A DNA stretch of 64,000 nt from Archangium gephyra (GCA_003243425.1 QFQP01000019.1:62001-126000), one strand, 5' to 3'; shown: positions 42,018 to 50,562, counted from the first letter of the stretch. A program made the numbers and translations. The notes: generated by a model from the letters alone, not told the origin.

Positions 42018-43349
42018 ATGCGCCGTCTTCTCTTCGCTGCCTTCGTCTTCGTTTCCACGGGCTGCGTCACCGTGTCTGCCAACGGCAAGCCGCTGACGCC
42101 GCGTGAAGAGGCGCAGGTGTTGTTGCAGCGAGGCGATGGCGCCAAGGCCGTGCCGCTGCTCACGGAGTTGATGGCGAAGGCTCCCGACGATCTGTCGCTG
42201 GCGCGCATGCTGGCCGAAGCACACGTGAAGGCCGGCACCAGTGACGCGTTCCTCGCGACGCTGGCTGCGAAAGACACCGCAGTTTCGCACTACCAGCAGG
42301 GGTTGGTTCGCTTTGCGCGTGCCAATGAAGCGAGCAACGAGGCCATCACCCACTTCCGTCGCGCCGCCGAGCTGGCGCCCGGCGAGCCCGAGTTCCGGTA
42401 CCGCCTCGGCGTCGCGCTCGTCGAGTCCGAGCAGTTCGAGGCCGCGCGCGCGGAGCTGGAATCGGCCGTGAGCTCGGCGCCGGAGCGCACGGCCTGGTAC
42501 CTGCCCGTCGCCAAAGCGCGCTTCCGCACCGGTGACAGCAAGGGTGCCGTCGAGGCCATTCGTGTCTCAGTGCTCGGCGACCCCACGCCGGCCGACGTGA
42601 AGCAGGCGCGCGGGCTGATGGAGCAGATCGCCGACCCCTTCTCGCGCTTTCCCCGCTCTGCCCGGCCCCAGCTCGAGCAGGCCATTCAGTGGCTGGAGGT
42701 CGCCGACGTCCCGCAGCAGGCCATCGTGCAGTTGGAAGAACTGCTGCGCGATCACCCCGACGAGGCGATCCTCCATGCGTTGCTCGGGCTGTCGTGGGCG
42801 CGGCTCGACGATGCGGGTCGCGCGGTCGAAGAGCTGAAGCGCGCCATCGAGCTCGCCCCGGAGGACGGAAAGAATCACCTGTACCTCGCGGAGATCTACG
42901 AAGGGCGTCAGCGCGGGAAGAACGCTGAGGAGCACTACCGCAAGGCCCTCGACCGCAACCCGGTGCTCGAGCAGGCGTGGCTCAAGCTGGGCGATCTGTC
43001 GTTGGACCGGCAGGATTACGTGACCGCGCGGCAGCACTACTCGGTGGCCGCGCACCTGGTGCCTGAGAACCCGGCCGCACGAGGCAAGTTGGCGCTCGTC
43101 TACCAACTCGACGGCAACTGGCCGGCGGCAGCGCGGGAGCTTCAGGCCGTGCTCGACCGCGACCCCGACAACGTGGAGTTCCAGCTCCGCATGGGCGTGC
43201 TGCACACCGAGCGATTCACGAAGGCGCGCACCGACGCCGAGAAGAACGACGCCTCGAGCGAGGCCAGCAAGTGGCTGCAGAAGGTGCTCGAGCAGCAGCC
43301 CGAGAACGCCATCGCGTCGCGCGCGCTGGAGCGCTTGAAGGTCCGCTGA
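42018..43349 (+). CDS. TPR-repeat lipoprotein
   Basis: 443 residues. A signal peptide with lipobox FVSTGC precedes at least eight TPR-like units (VLLQRGDGAKAVPLL, ITHFRRAAELAPGEPEF, HALLGLSWARLDDAGRA, HYRKALDRNPVLEQAW, ELQAVLDRDPDNVEF). Probably anchored in the inner leaflet of the outer membrane and used for complex assembly, in the manner of PilF/BamD-type lipoproteins, though no specific match is claimed. It follows the small hypothetical gene and precedes 43419-44090 on the same strand. Confidence 0.85.
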   Translation: MRRLLFAAFVFVSTGCVTVSANGKPLTPREEAQVLLQRGDGAKAVPLLTELMAKAPDDLSLARMLAEAHVKAGTSDAFLATLAAKDTAVSHYQQGLVRFARANEASNEAITHFRRAAELAPGEPEFRYRLGVALVESEQFEAARAELESAVSSAPERTAWYLPVAKARFRTGDSKGAVEAIRVSVLGDPTPADVKQARGLMEQIADPFSRFPRSARPQLEQAIQWLEVADVPQQAIVQLEELLRDHPDEAILHALLGLSWARLDDAGRAVEELKRAIELAPEDGKNHLYLAEIYEGRQRGKNAEEHYRKALDRNPVLEQAWLKLGDLSLDRQDYVTARQHYSVAAHLVPENPAARGKLALVYQLDGNWPAAARELQAVLDRDPDNVEFQLRMGVLHTERFTKARTDAEKNDASSEASKWLQKVLEQQPENAIASRALERLKVR

Positions 43350-43418
43350 AGGCGCACCTCGGGGCGCGCGGCCGTTCGCTGCGTTCGTTTGCTCACACGA
43401 CGCGCTACGCTGCCCGCC

Positions 43419-44090
43419 GTGAACGGTCCCAACGACTCACCGGACAAGCCCTCTTCGGAGCCGGAACTCGAACTCGCCCGCCCCGCGCGTGGTCCAACTC
43501 CGTCCGCTCCCCCCGCACCGCGCCCGTCGGTGTCGAACCCTGCGATGCAGCAGGTGCGTTCCGCCGCGCGTACGCAACCGCTCGAACCGGCAGCCAAGAA
43601 GGCGACCTCCCAGCGACTCAAGGAAGGCGCCGCCGACACCGTTCTCAACTCGTTCTCGATCTTGAGCGAGGTGGTCGACGACTTCAAAAGCAGCGACCGC
43701 TTCTTCAAGTACAAGGCGATGGTGCTGACCCTCTGGCTGCTGTTGTCAGTCGGGGCGTTCGGCGTGGCGTGCCCGTCTTCAGGGCCGTCGAACGAGATCA
43801 ACGCGGTGCTGGTGGCAGCGGGTGAAGCATCGGCCCCCGTCTACATGGTCAAGAACGAGAGCAACGAGACCTGGCAAGACGTCGAGATCATCGTGAACGG
43901 CAAGTACCGCTCCACGATGTCGCAGCTCGAGGCTGGCGGCGGCAACGCGACCCTCTCGCCGGCGGTGCTCTTCGACGAGGCCGGCCACCGCGCGCCGAAC
44001 GCGCTGCAGATCACCGACATCGTGGTGAAGGTGCGCGAGCCGGAAGCCGAAGTGCCGTTGCTTCGCGGCGGCGCCATCGTGCCGCCGTGA
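43419..44090 (+). CDS. hypothetical protein with one membrane helix
   Basis: 223 residues from GTG 43419; a TTG at 43389 is an alternative. The TACGCT 10 bp upstream could be a -10 element. A Pro/Ala-rich disordered N-terminus (~75 residues) leads to an amphipathic region, one membrane helix (VLTLWLLLSVGAFGVAC) and an extracytoplasmic beta-domain (VYMVKNESNETWQDVEIIVNGKYRS). The outer domain looks immunoglobulin-like. The function is unknown. A strong terminator follows at 44123-44151. Confidence 0.65.
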   Translation: MNGPNDSPDKPSSEPELELARPARGPTPSAPPAPRPSVSNPAMQQVRSAARTQPLEPAAKKATSQRLKEGAADTVLNSFSILSEVVDDFKSSDRFFKYKAMVLTLWLLLSVGAFGVACPSSGPSNEINAVLVAAGEASAPVYMVKNESNETWQDVEIIVNGKYRSTMSQLEAGGGNATLSPAVLFDEAGHRAPNALQITDIVVKVREPEAEVPLLRGGAIVPP

Positions 44091-44122
44091 GGTGACCCCT
44101 CGCGCAGGCGGCCAAAAAGAGA

Positions 44123-44151
44123 ACGCCCGGCTCCTCATCGGAACCGGGCGT
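44123..44151. terminator. bidirectional rho-independent terminator
   Basis: ACGCCCGG and CCGGGCGT form a perfect 8-bp GC-rich stem with a short loop that can extend through TCC/GGA. T-rich runs flank it on both strands (CTCTATTTTT on plus; the plus-strand AAAAAG at 44114-44119 gives T on minus), so it serves the plus-strand gene ending at 44090 and the ribosomal operon ending at rplQ. Confidence 0.88.
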
Positions 44152-44181
44152 CTCTATTTTTCAGCTCGAAGAGCCAGAGGC

Positions 44182-44589
44182 TTACTCGGCCTTCTTCTCT
44201 TCAGCCTTGGCCTCGGGAGCAGGCGCCGCTTCAGGGCGGTCGACCAGCTCGAGGATCGCGATGTCCGCCGCGTCGCCGCGACGGAAGCCGGCGCGCACCA
44301 GACGCGTGTAGCCACCCTTGCGGTCGGCGTAACGGGTCTTGAGCTCACCGAAGAGCTTCTCGAGGAGCGCGCGGTCCTTCACGTAGCGCTGCGCGAGACG
44401 AACGTTGTGGAGGCCACCCTTCTTGCCGAGGGTGATCACCTTCTCCGCCATCTTGCGGGCTTCCTTCGCCTTGGGGACGGTGGTGGTGATGCGCTCGTGC
44501 TCGATGAGCGAGGTGACCATGTTCTTCAGCATCGCGAGGCGGTGAGCCGTCGTGCGCTGCAGCTTGCGATTTCCAACCTTGTGTTCCAT
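44182..44589 (-). CDS. rplQ: 50S ribosomal protein L17
   Basis: 135 residues starting MEHKVGNRKLQRTTAHRLAM, the invariant N-terminus of L17, with an acidic Ala/Glu/Lys tail (EAKAEEKKAE) beyond the usual ~118-residue core. It is the last gene of the S10-spc-alpha cluster, as in most bacteria, and is followed by the bidirectional terminator. The 129-bp spacer to rpoA is longer than other gaps in the cluster and contains a tetraloop hairpin that may tune its expression. Confidence 0.97.
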   Translation of the reverse strand: MEHKVGNRKLQRTTAHRLAMLKNMVTSLIEHERITTTVPKAKEARKMAEKVITLGKKGGLHNVRLAQRYVKDRALLEKLFGELKTRYADRKGGYTRLVRAGFRRGDAADIAILELVDRPEAAPAPEAKAEEKKAE

Positions 44590-44641
44590 TGCCTTCTTCT
44601 TTCAACCACCGCGGCCGTACGAGGTACCCGGTGGACGTAAC

Positions 44642-44663
44642 CCGCGAGTGTTTCCACTCACGG
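44642..44663 (-). other. GAAA-tetraloop hairpin in the rpoA-rplQ spacer
   Basis: On the transcribed strand CCGTGAGTG pairs with CACTCGCGG around a GAAA loop (one G-U pair). A stable GNRA-capped 9-bp helix 50 bp upstream of the rplQ start suggests RNA processing or a protein-binding site; there is no T-tract. Confidence 0.4.
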
Positions 44664-44718
44664 ATTTTGGTGGAACCGGGCAGCGCGAAATGCGCCACCC
44701 GGGTACTTCACGATCAAC

Positions 44719-45768
44719 TCAGACGCGCGGCGCGCTCGGCGGGAGCGCAACGGCGGCCGCGGCCGTCTTCGGAGGCCAGTTCTCGAGCTTCATGCCGAGC
44801 GAGAGACCCATCTCCGCCAGGATCTCCTTGATCTCCTTGAGCGACTTACGGCCGAAGTTCTTCGTCTTCAGCATCTCGGCCTCGGTCTTCTGAACGAGAT
44901 CGCCAATGGTGCGGATGTTGGCCTGCTGCAGGCAGTTGGCCGAACGCACCGAGAGCTCCAGCTCGTCGACCGAGCGGAAGAGGTTCTCGTTGAGCTTGGC
45001 CTCGGTCTGCGGCGCTTCGACGGCGGTGGGCTCTTCGGTCTCTTCGAAGTTCACGAACACCGTGAGCTGCTCCTTCAGGATCTTCGCGGCGTACGCCACG
45101 GCGTCCTGCGGAGTGACCGACCCATCGCTCCAGACCTCGAGCGAGAGCTTGTCGTAGTCGGTCTGCTGACCGACGCGCGCGTTGGTCACGAGGTAGTTCA
45201 CCTTCGAGACCGGCGAGTACAGCGAGTCGATGGCGATGGTGCCGATCGGCGAGCCAGCGACCTTGTTGTTCTGCGCAGGCGAGTAGCCACGGCCACGGCG
45301 GCACGTGATCTCCATGCGGATCTTGCCGCCCTCGGCGAGCGTGCAGATGTGGTGGCCCGGGTTGAGCACTTCAACCTGGTCGTCGGTGATGAGGTCGCCG
45401 GCCTTCACTTCCTTCGGGCCCTCGGCCTCGATGCGGATCGTCTTCACCTCGTTGGTGTGCATGCGCAGACGCACTTCCTTGAGGTTCAGCACGATGTCGG
45501 TCACGTCTTCCGAGACTTCCGGAATCGTCGTGAACTCGTGCTCGACGAGACCACCGTTGCCCTCGATCTTCACGGTCGTGATGGCCGCGCCCTGGAGCGA
45601 CGACAGCAGCACGCGACGGAGCGAGTTGCCCAGCGTCGTACCGAAACCACGCTCGAGCGGCTCGGCAACGAACTTGCCGTACGTGCCCGTGCTCTCGGAG
45701 TCGATGTCGATCTTCCGGGGCTTGATGAGATCACGCCAATTCTTCGCAACCAGACCTGATTCAGCCAT
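44719..45768 (-). CDS. rpoA: DNA-directed RNA polymerase alpha subunit
   Basis: 349 residues. The N-terminal dimerisation domain has EPLERGFGTTLGNSLRR and the IKIEGNGGLVEHEFTTI-type stretch; the C-terminal domain has SVDELELSVRSANCL, with the Arg that contacts UP elements and activators, followed by the HhH FGRKSLKEIKEIL. It is placed after rpsD as in the standard alpha operon. The 151-bp rpsD-rpoA spacer contains a 9-bp stem-loop. Confidence 0.98.
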   Translation of the reverse strand: MAESGLVAKNWRDLIKPRKIDIDSESTGTYGKFVAEPLERGFGTTLGNSLRRVLLSSLQGAAITTVKIEGNGGLVEHEFTTIPEVSEDVTDIVLNLKEVRLRMHTNEVKTIRIEAEGPKEVKAGDLITDDQVEVLNPGHHICTLAEGGKIRMEITCRRGRGYSPAQNNKVAGSPIGTIAIDSLYSPVSKVNYLVTNARVGQQTDYDKLSLEVWSDGSVTPQDAVAYAAKILKEQLTVFVNFEETEEPTAVEAPQTEAKLNENLFRSVDELELSVRSANCLQQANIRTIGDLVQKTEAEMLKTKNFGRKSLKEIKEILAEMGLSLGMKLENWPPKTAAAAVALPPSAPRV

Positions 45769-45861
45769 TGTGTCCTGCCCTCATTGCCGAGCCGCCACCA
45801 ACGTACCCGGGGAAAACCCGGGAGGACGACTGCGGAAAATCCGTGTTCGGTAAAACGCCAA

Positions 45862-45893
45862 CGGAGCAGACCGCTTGTTGGCGATCTGCTCCG
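45862..45893 (-). other. stem-loop in the rpsD-rpoA spacer
   Basis: CGGAGCAGA and TCTGCTCCG form a perfect 9-bp stem with a 14-nt loop shortly after the rpsD stop on the transcribed strand. No T-tract follows. It may be an mRNA processing or regulatory element. Confidence 0.4.
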
Positions 45894-45919
45894 CGGTAAG
45901 CCGCGCCCGAAGGCGTGGA

Positions 45920-46546
45920 TTACTTCGAGTACAACTCGACGATGAGCTGTTCCTGGATGTCCATCGTGAGGTCTTCGCGGTTCGGGTTGGTCTTCACCGT
46001 GCCCTTGAAGGCCTTCTTGTCGACGTCACACCACTGAGGAATACCGCGGCGATCAACCGTCTCGACGGCCTCCTGAATGCGGAGGACCTTCTTCGACTTC
46101 TCGTGCACCTCGACCACGCCGCCCGGCTTCACGGCAAACGAGGGGATGTTCACGCGCTTGCCGTTGACCGTGAAGTGGCCGTGGCGAACGAGCTGACGCG
46201 CTTCAGCGCGGGTGTCAGCGAAGCCCATGCGGAACACGACGTTGTCGAGGCGGAGCTCGAGCATCTGGAGGAGCGACTCGCCCGTCTTGCCCTTGGCCGC
46301 CGCGGCGCGGTGGAAGTAGCCACGGAACTGGCTCTCGAGCAGGCCGTACATGCGCTTGACCTTCTGCTTCTCGCGCAGCTGCACGCCGTAGTTCGAGAAC
46401 TTCACGCGACCCTGGCCGTGCTGGCCCGGCGGGTACGGGCGGCGCTCAATCGCGCACTTGTCCGTGTAGCAACGGTCGCCCTTCAGATACATCTTCAGAT
46501 TCTCACGTCGGCAGATGCGGCAGACGCTTGCAGTGTAACGAGCCAA
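45920..46546 (-). CDS. rpsD: 30S ribosomal protein S4
   Basis: 208 residues. MARYTASVCRICRREN carries a CxxC pair, completed by a Cys further on (RCYTDKC), giving a possible zinc-binding S4. The S4 RNA-binding domain (LDNVVFRMGFADTRAEARQL) and the LYSK ending are typical. S4 nucleates 30S assembly and in E. coli represses the alpha operon. It follows rpsK. Confidence 0.97.
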   Translation of the reverse strand: MARYTASVCRICRRENLKMYLKGDRCYTDKCAIERRPYPPGQHGQGRVKFSNYGVQLREKQKVKRMYGLLESQFRGYFHRAAAAKGKTGESLLQMLELRLDNVVFRMGFADTRAEARQLVRHGHFTVNGKRVNIPSFAVKPGGVVEVHEKSKKVLRIQEAVETVDRRGIPQWCDVDKKAFKGTVKTNPNREDLTMDIQEQLIVELYSK

Positions 46547-46578
46547 AGTCAGTTCTCCGTGTTCAGAAGGTGGTCAGA

Positions 46579-47022
46579 TCACACGCGGCGGCGCTTGGCC
46601 TGGCGGCAACCATTGTGGGGGATCGGGGTGATGTCGCGAATGAGCGAGATCTTGAGACCAGCGGCCGCGATCGCGCGGAGCGCCGACTCACGACCTGCGC
46701 CCGGGCCCTTCACGAGGACCTGAACGTTCTTGAGGCCGTGCTCCATGGCCTTCGCGGCGGCGTCGCCAGCGGCGACCTGCGCGGCGAACGGCGTCGACTT
46801 GCGCGAGCCCTTGAAGCCACGCGAACCGGCCGACGACCACGAGATCACGTTCCCGGACACGTCCGTGAAGGTGATCAGCGTGTTGTTGAACGTCGACTGG
46901 ATGTGAACGATCCCGTTGAGGATGTTCTTCTTGTTCTTGTTCTTCTTGGCCGCCTTCTTGTCAGCGGTCTCGGTCGTCGCCGGAGCAGCTGCGGCAGGGG
47001 CGGTCGTCGTCTCTTCAGCCAT
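46579..47022 (-). CDS. rpsK: 30S ribosomal protein S11
   Basis: 147 residues from ATG 47022 (the in-frame codons upstream are rejected). An Ala/Thr-rich N-terminal extension of about 35 residues precedes the conserved core (GIVHIQSTFNNTLITFTD) and the ending PHNGCRQAKRRRV. S11 forms part of the mRNA exit channel of the 30S platform. The extension is longer than in E. coli. Confidence 0.97.
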   Translation of the reverse strand: MAEETTTAPAAAAPATTETADKKAAKKNKNKKNILNGIVHIQSTFNNTLITFTDVSGNVISWSSAGSRGFKGSRKSTPFAAQVAAGDAAAKAMEHGLKNVQVLVKGPGAGRESALRAIAAAGLKISLIRDITPIPHNGCRQAKRRRV

Positions 47023-47079
47023 GTCTCTTGTCCGTTTCCTGGAGGTGGTCAGCCCCACTCGCGCGGGGCCTCATGAAGT

Positions 47080-47466
47080 TCACTTGGCCGCGGGAGCCGC
47101 CGGCTTGACGCGCTGCACGCCACGCTTCGGTCCCTTGCGGGTGCGCGCGTTGGTGTGCGTACGCTGACCGCGGACCGGGAGGCCCTTGCGGTGACGGAGG
47201 CCGCGGTAGCAGCCGAGGTCCATCAGGCGCTTGATGTTCATCGTCACTTCGCGACGCAGGTCGCCTTCGACCTTGTACTTGGCTTCGATGATCTCGCGGA
47301 TCTTGCGCGTCTGGTCCTCGGTGAGGTCCTTGGTGCGCGTGGTCACGTCGATGTTGGCCTCAGCCACGATGTCCTGGGCGGTCTTGATGCCGATACCGAA
47401 GATGTACTGGAGCGAGATGACCACTCGCTTCTGAACCGGGAGATCGACGCCTGCGATACGAGCCAT
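47080..47466 (-). CDS. rpsM: 30S ribosomal protein S13
   Basis: 128 residues. MARIAGVDLP start, the H2TH region and the hallmark C-terminus RGLRHRKGLPVRGQRTHTNA followed by RTRKGPKR. S13 contacts the P-site tRNA and makes subunit bridges. It lies between rpmJ and rpsK, the standard alpha-operon order. Confidence 0.98.
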   Translation of the reverse strand: MARIAGVDLPVQKRVVISLQYIFGIGIKTAQDIVAEANIDVTTRTKDLTEDQTRKIREIIEAKYKVEGDLRREVTMNIKRLMDLGCYRGLRHRKGLPVRGQRTHTNARTRKGPKRGVQRVKPAAPAAK

Positions 47467-47513
47467 GTGTTTCTTCTTCCTTCGTTACGTGGAGTTGGTC
47501 TGGAGCTGGAAAA

Positions 47514-47630
47514 TCAGCCCTGGCGCTGCTTGTGACGGGGGTTCGCGGGGCAGATGACCCGAATGGTGCCCTTGCGACGGATCACCTTGCACTTCTCACA
47601 AACCTTCTTGACGGACGGACGAACCTTCAT
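47514..47630 (-). CDS. rpmJ: 50S ribosomal protein L36
   Basis: 38 residues, starting MKVRPSVKKVCEKCKVIRRK and ending with a basic CPANPRHKQRQG segment, the standard short L36. Cys11, Cys14, Cys27 and His33 form the zinc knuckle (C+ type). It sits between infA and rpsM. It is short enough to be missed by length-filtered gene calling. Confidence 0.97.
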   Translation of the reverse strand: MKVRPSVKKVCEKCKVIRRKGTIRVICPANPRHKQRQG

Positions 47631-47664
47631 GTGTTCCTCTTAAGTGATTCGAACTTCGTGTGAC

Positions 47665-47883
47665 TTACTTGGCGCGGTAGGTGATGCGACCGCGGGTCAG
47701 GTCGTACGGCGAAAGCTCAACCTTCACCTTGTCGCCCGGCAGAATGCGGATGAAGTGCATGCGCATCTTGCCTGAGATGTGCGCGAGCACTTCGTGTCCG
47801 TTCTCGAGCGTGACCTTGAACATGGCGTTGGGAAGCGGTTCCTTCACCGTTCCTTCCACCTCGATCGCGTCTTCCTTCGCCAA
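47665..47883 (-). CDS. infA: translation initiation factor IF-1
   Basis: 72 residues, the exact usual length: MAKEDAIEVEGTV, HISGKMRMHFIRILPGDKV and LSPYDLTRGRITYR, an OB fold. IF-1 occupies the A site during initiation. It lies between adk and rpmJ; the methionine aminopeptidase gene often found between adk and infA is not here. Confidence 0.98.
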   Translation of the reverse strand: MAKEDAIEVEGTVKEPLPNAMFKVTLENGHEVLAHISGKMRMHFIRILPGDKVKVELSPYDLTRGRITYRAK

Positions 47884-47977
47884 ATGAAAACCTCAAATGA
47901 ACTACGTCAAAACCCGAATGGGTTTATGGGAGCGGCGGCCACTACCACCTCCCCACATTGGATGCAAGCGACCTTGG

Positions 47978-48529
47978 TCAGCGACCGATTGACTTCTTGA
48001 TCGCAGCGAAGATCTCTTCGAGCGACCCCACGCCATTCACCGGGCGGAGCAGACCGACCTTCTCGTAATAGGCCTTGAGCGGGCTGGTCTGCTCGCGGAA
48101 CACATCCAACCGCTTCTGCACGGTTTCAGGGCTGTCATCAGCACGGCCGCGGCCCTTCATGCGCTCGTGAATCACGCTGTCGGGCACCTCGAGCGACACC
48201 ACGTGCTCGATGCGCTTCCCGCTCTTCGAGAGCACCGCAGACAACGCTTCTGCCTGCGGAATGGTGCGGGGAAATCCGTCGAGCAGGAAGCCCGTCGAGC
48301 AGTCCGGCTCCTTGAGGCGCTCGTCGACGATGCCGATCACCAGCTCGTCGGGAACGAGCTTGCCGGCGGCCATCAACGGCCCCGCCTGCTTCCCGAGCTC
48401 CGTCCCCTTGTTCACCGCCGCGCGAAGAATGTCGCCCGTGGAGATCTGGGGGATTCCGAGTTCCTGCGTGAGCTTCTGCGCCTGCGTGCCCTTCCCTGCG
48501 CCGGGCGGGCCGAAGAAAACGAGATGCAT
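47978..48529 (-). CDS. adk: adenylate kinase, short (LID-less) form
   Basis: 183 residues: P-loop GPPGAGKGTQA at 7-17, DGFPRT near 84 and a short loop (KGRGRADDSPETVQKR) where long bacterial enzymes carry the ~30-residue LID with its zinc site. The enzyme converts ATP and AMP into two ADP. Its place directly after secY is typical of the spc region. The short loop resembles the form found in eukaryotic AK1 and some Gram-negative groups. Confidence 0.96.
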   Translation of the reverse strand: MHLVFFGPPGAGKGTQAQKLTQELGIPQISTGDILRAAVNKGTELGKQAGPLMAAGKLVPDELVIGIVDERLKEPDCSTGFLLDGFPRTIPQAEALSAVLSKSGKRIEHVVSLEVPDSVIHERMKGRGRADDSPETVQKRLDVFREQTSPLKAYYEKVGLLRPVNGVGSLEEIFAAIKKSIGR

Positions 48530-48550
48530 GCGTACCCCTCCTCGACTCGC

Positions 48551-49918
48551 TTAGACGGTCGCCGCATCGCTGCGGATGCGACCGCGAATACGGGGGCCGC
48601 GCGGACCGGCGAAGCCTTCGTAGTTGCGCGTGATGAGGTGCTGTTCGATCTGCTGAACCGTGTCGAGCGCCACACCAACGACGATCAACAGCGCAGTGCC
48701 GCCGAAGTAGAAGCCAGGCACCTGCAGCACGTTCGCGATGACCGTGGGGAGGATGCAGATGGCCGCCAGGTACATCGCGCCGCCGAAGGTCAGGCGGTTG
48801 AGCACACGCTCGATGAAGTCCGCCGTCTGCCGACCCGGACGGATGCCGGGAATGTAGCCGCCCTGCTTCTTGATGTTGTCCGCCACGTCATCGGCGCGGA
48901 ACGTCAGCGACGTGTAGAAGAACGCGAAGAAGAGAATCAGCGCGACGAACAGACCGCTGTACACCCACTGGTTCGACTGCAGCGCACGCTGCACACCCGC
49001 GAGGCCGGGCACCCAGGTGGCCAGGGTCGCGGGCATCGACAGCAGAGCGCCAGCGAAGATGGGCGGAATCACGCCAGAGGCGTTGACCTTGAGCGGGAAG
49101 TACGTGGCCTGACCCGCGAACATCTGACGGCCCGAAATGCGCTTGGCGTACTGAACCGGAATACGCCGCATGCCGCGTTCAACGAACACCACGGCGGCGA
49201 TGACGAGCACCATCACCGCGAGCAGACCGACCACGGAACCAGCGCTGATGGTGTCAGCTTCCACGCCGCGGTACAGCTGCTGCGCAGAAGGCGGAATACC
49301 GACCACGATGCCCGCGAAGATGATGAGCGAGATGCCGTTGCCGATGCCATTTTCGGTGATGCGCTCGCCGAGCCACATGATGAACGCCGTGCCGGCGGTC
49401 AGCGTCATGACGGTCATGAACGTGAACCACACCGTGTTCACCGAGTCGGGGACCACGATCCTGTCGAGCGCCACGCCGTCATCGGCCGTCGAACGGCCGA
49501 ACGAATACAGGTAGCGCGCGATGCCGATGCCCTGCACGACCGACAACACGATCGAGCCGTAGCGCGTATACTGGTTGATCTTCTGCCGCCCAGCTGCGCC
49601 TTCCTTCTGAATGCGCTCGAGGCTGGGCACGACCACCGCGAGCAGCTGCATGATGATGCTCGCGGACACGTACGGCATGATGCCGAGCGCGAAGATCGAC
49701 GCCTGATTGAGCGCGCCACCCGAGAACATGTTGAAGAGGTTCAGGAGGCCGCCGTCCTTCAGGCGAGCCTCCATCACCGCGTTGAGCGCGACACGGTCGA
49801 TACCGGGCGTGCTGATGAAGATGCCGAGGCGGTACACCGCGAGCAGCACCAGCGAATAGACGATTCGCGCGCGGAGCTCAGCGACGCGGAAGATGTTGGT
49901 AATGGCGTTGAGGGCCAC
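48551..49918 (-). CDS. secY: protein translocase subunit SecY
   Basis: 455 residues with ten membrane helices. The N-terminal region (MALNAITNIFRVAELRARI) is followed by TM1 and the plug segment; GIRPGRQTADFIERVLNRLT lies in the cytoplasmic loop near TM8-9 and the C-terminus is short and basic. SecY forms the channel for Sec-dependent export and membrane insertion. The 115-bp leader between rplO and secY contains two tandem hairpins that may attenuate its transcription. Confidence 0.97.
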   Translation of the reverse strand: MALNAITNIFRVAELRARIVYSLVLLAVYRLGIFISTPGIDRVALNAVMEARLKDGGLLNLFNMFSGGALNQASIFALGIMPYVSASIIMQLLAVVVPSLERIQKEGAAGRQKINQYTRYGSIVLSVVQGIGIARYLYSFGRSTADDGVALDRIVVPDSVNTVWFTFMTVMTLTAGTAFIMWLGERITENGIGNGISLIIFAGIVVGIPPSAQQLYRGVEADTISAGSVVGLLAVMVLVIAAVVFVERGMRRIPVQYAKRISGRQMFAGQATYFPLKVNASGVIPPIFAGALLSMPATLATWVPGLAGVQRALQSNQWVYSGLFVALILFFAFFYTSLTFRADDVADNIKKQGGYIPGIRPGRQTADFIERVLNRLTFGGAMYLAAICILPTVIANVLQVPGFYFGGTALLIVVGVALDTVQQIEQHLITRNYEGFAGPRGPRIRGRIRSDAATV

Positions 49919-49961
49919 GGCAGCTTCCTGAGAAAAGTGTGGGAATCAAAAAACGTCGAAA

Positions 49962-49990
49962 CCCCTCGCCCCATAGTTGGGTGCGAGGGG
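49962..49990 (-). terminator. attenuator-like hairpin upstream of secY
   Basis: On the transcribed strand an 8-bp stem (CCCCTCGC/GCGAGGGG, 13-nt loop) is followed 8 nt later by six T. The shape is that of a leaky rho-independent terminator inside the operon, 45 bp before the secY start. Confidence 0.5.
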
Positions 49991-49994
49991 CAAC

Positions 49995-50024
49995 GCACAC
50001 TCCCTGATGAAGCAGGAAGTGTGC
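49995..50024 (-). other. second hairpin in the rplO-secY spacer
   Basis: GCACACT and AGTGTGC pair around an inner CCTG/CAGG helix with a C-A mismatch, giving an 11-bp interrupted stem. It directly precedes the attenuator-like hairpin in transcription order and could compete with it or pause polymerase. Confidence 0.45.
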
Positions 50025-50033
50025 ACGGTCGAC

Positions 50034-50552
50034 TCAGGCCTTGGCAGCCTTCACGCCCTTACCGGCGTGCGCCTTCACGGCGGCTTCCGGCTTGTGCGTC
50101 ACCAGCCCGAGCTCTTCGACAGAGCCGCCAGCCGAGGTGATGGCCGACTTGGCGCTCTCGGTCACCTTGGTGACCTTGACCGCGAACTTCTTGGTCAGCT
50201 TGCCGGCGCCGAGCACCTTGATGCCGTCGTAGGTGCCCTTCACCAGGCGCGCGCCACGGAGCGTCTTCTCGTCGATGGTCTCGCCACCCTTGAAGGCGGT
50301 CTCGATCTCACCGAGGTTGACGATCGCGTAGTTGACGCGGTTCGGCGAATTGAAGCCGAACTTCGGCAGTCGGCGCTGGAGCGGGCTCTGGCCGCCTTCG
50401 AAGCCTTCGAAGCGCATGTTGCCAGAACGGGCCTTCTGACCCTTACCACCGCGACCGGCGGTCTTGCCGAGGCCTGAACCCTGACCACGACCCACGCGCT
50501 TCTTCTTGTGCGTCGAGCGGCGCGGAGCCTTGAGCGTATGCAGCGTCACCAT
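50034..50552 (-). CDS. rplO: 50S ribosomal protein L15
   Basis: 172 residues from ATG 50552, chosen because GAGG then lies eight bases upstream; ATG 50558 sits on the ribosome site. Core motifs: TLKAPRRSTHKKKRVGRG, GKTAGRGGKGQKAR, GFEGGQSPLQRRLPK. L15 is a late assembly protein of the 50S. A basic Ala/Lys tail (HAGKGVKAAKA) extends it beyond the usual ~145 residues. Confidence 0.97.
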   Translation of the reverse strand: MVTLHTLKAPRRSTHKKKRVGRGQGSGLGKTAGRGGKGQKARSGNMRFEGFEGGQSPLQRRLPKFGFNSPNRVNYAIVNLGEIETAFKGGETIDEKTLRGARLVKGTYDGIKVLGAGKLTKKFAVKVTKVTESAKSAITSAGGSVEELGLVTHKPEAAVKAHAGKGVKAAKA

Positions 50553-50562
50553 GGTCATTTCC

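Noticed and set aside
48167..50140. 657-codon plus-strand open frame opposite adk and secY
   Set aside because: Low-complexity His/Asp/Arg-rich shadow; the minus strand has clear adk and secY.
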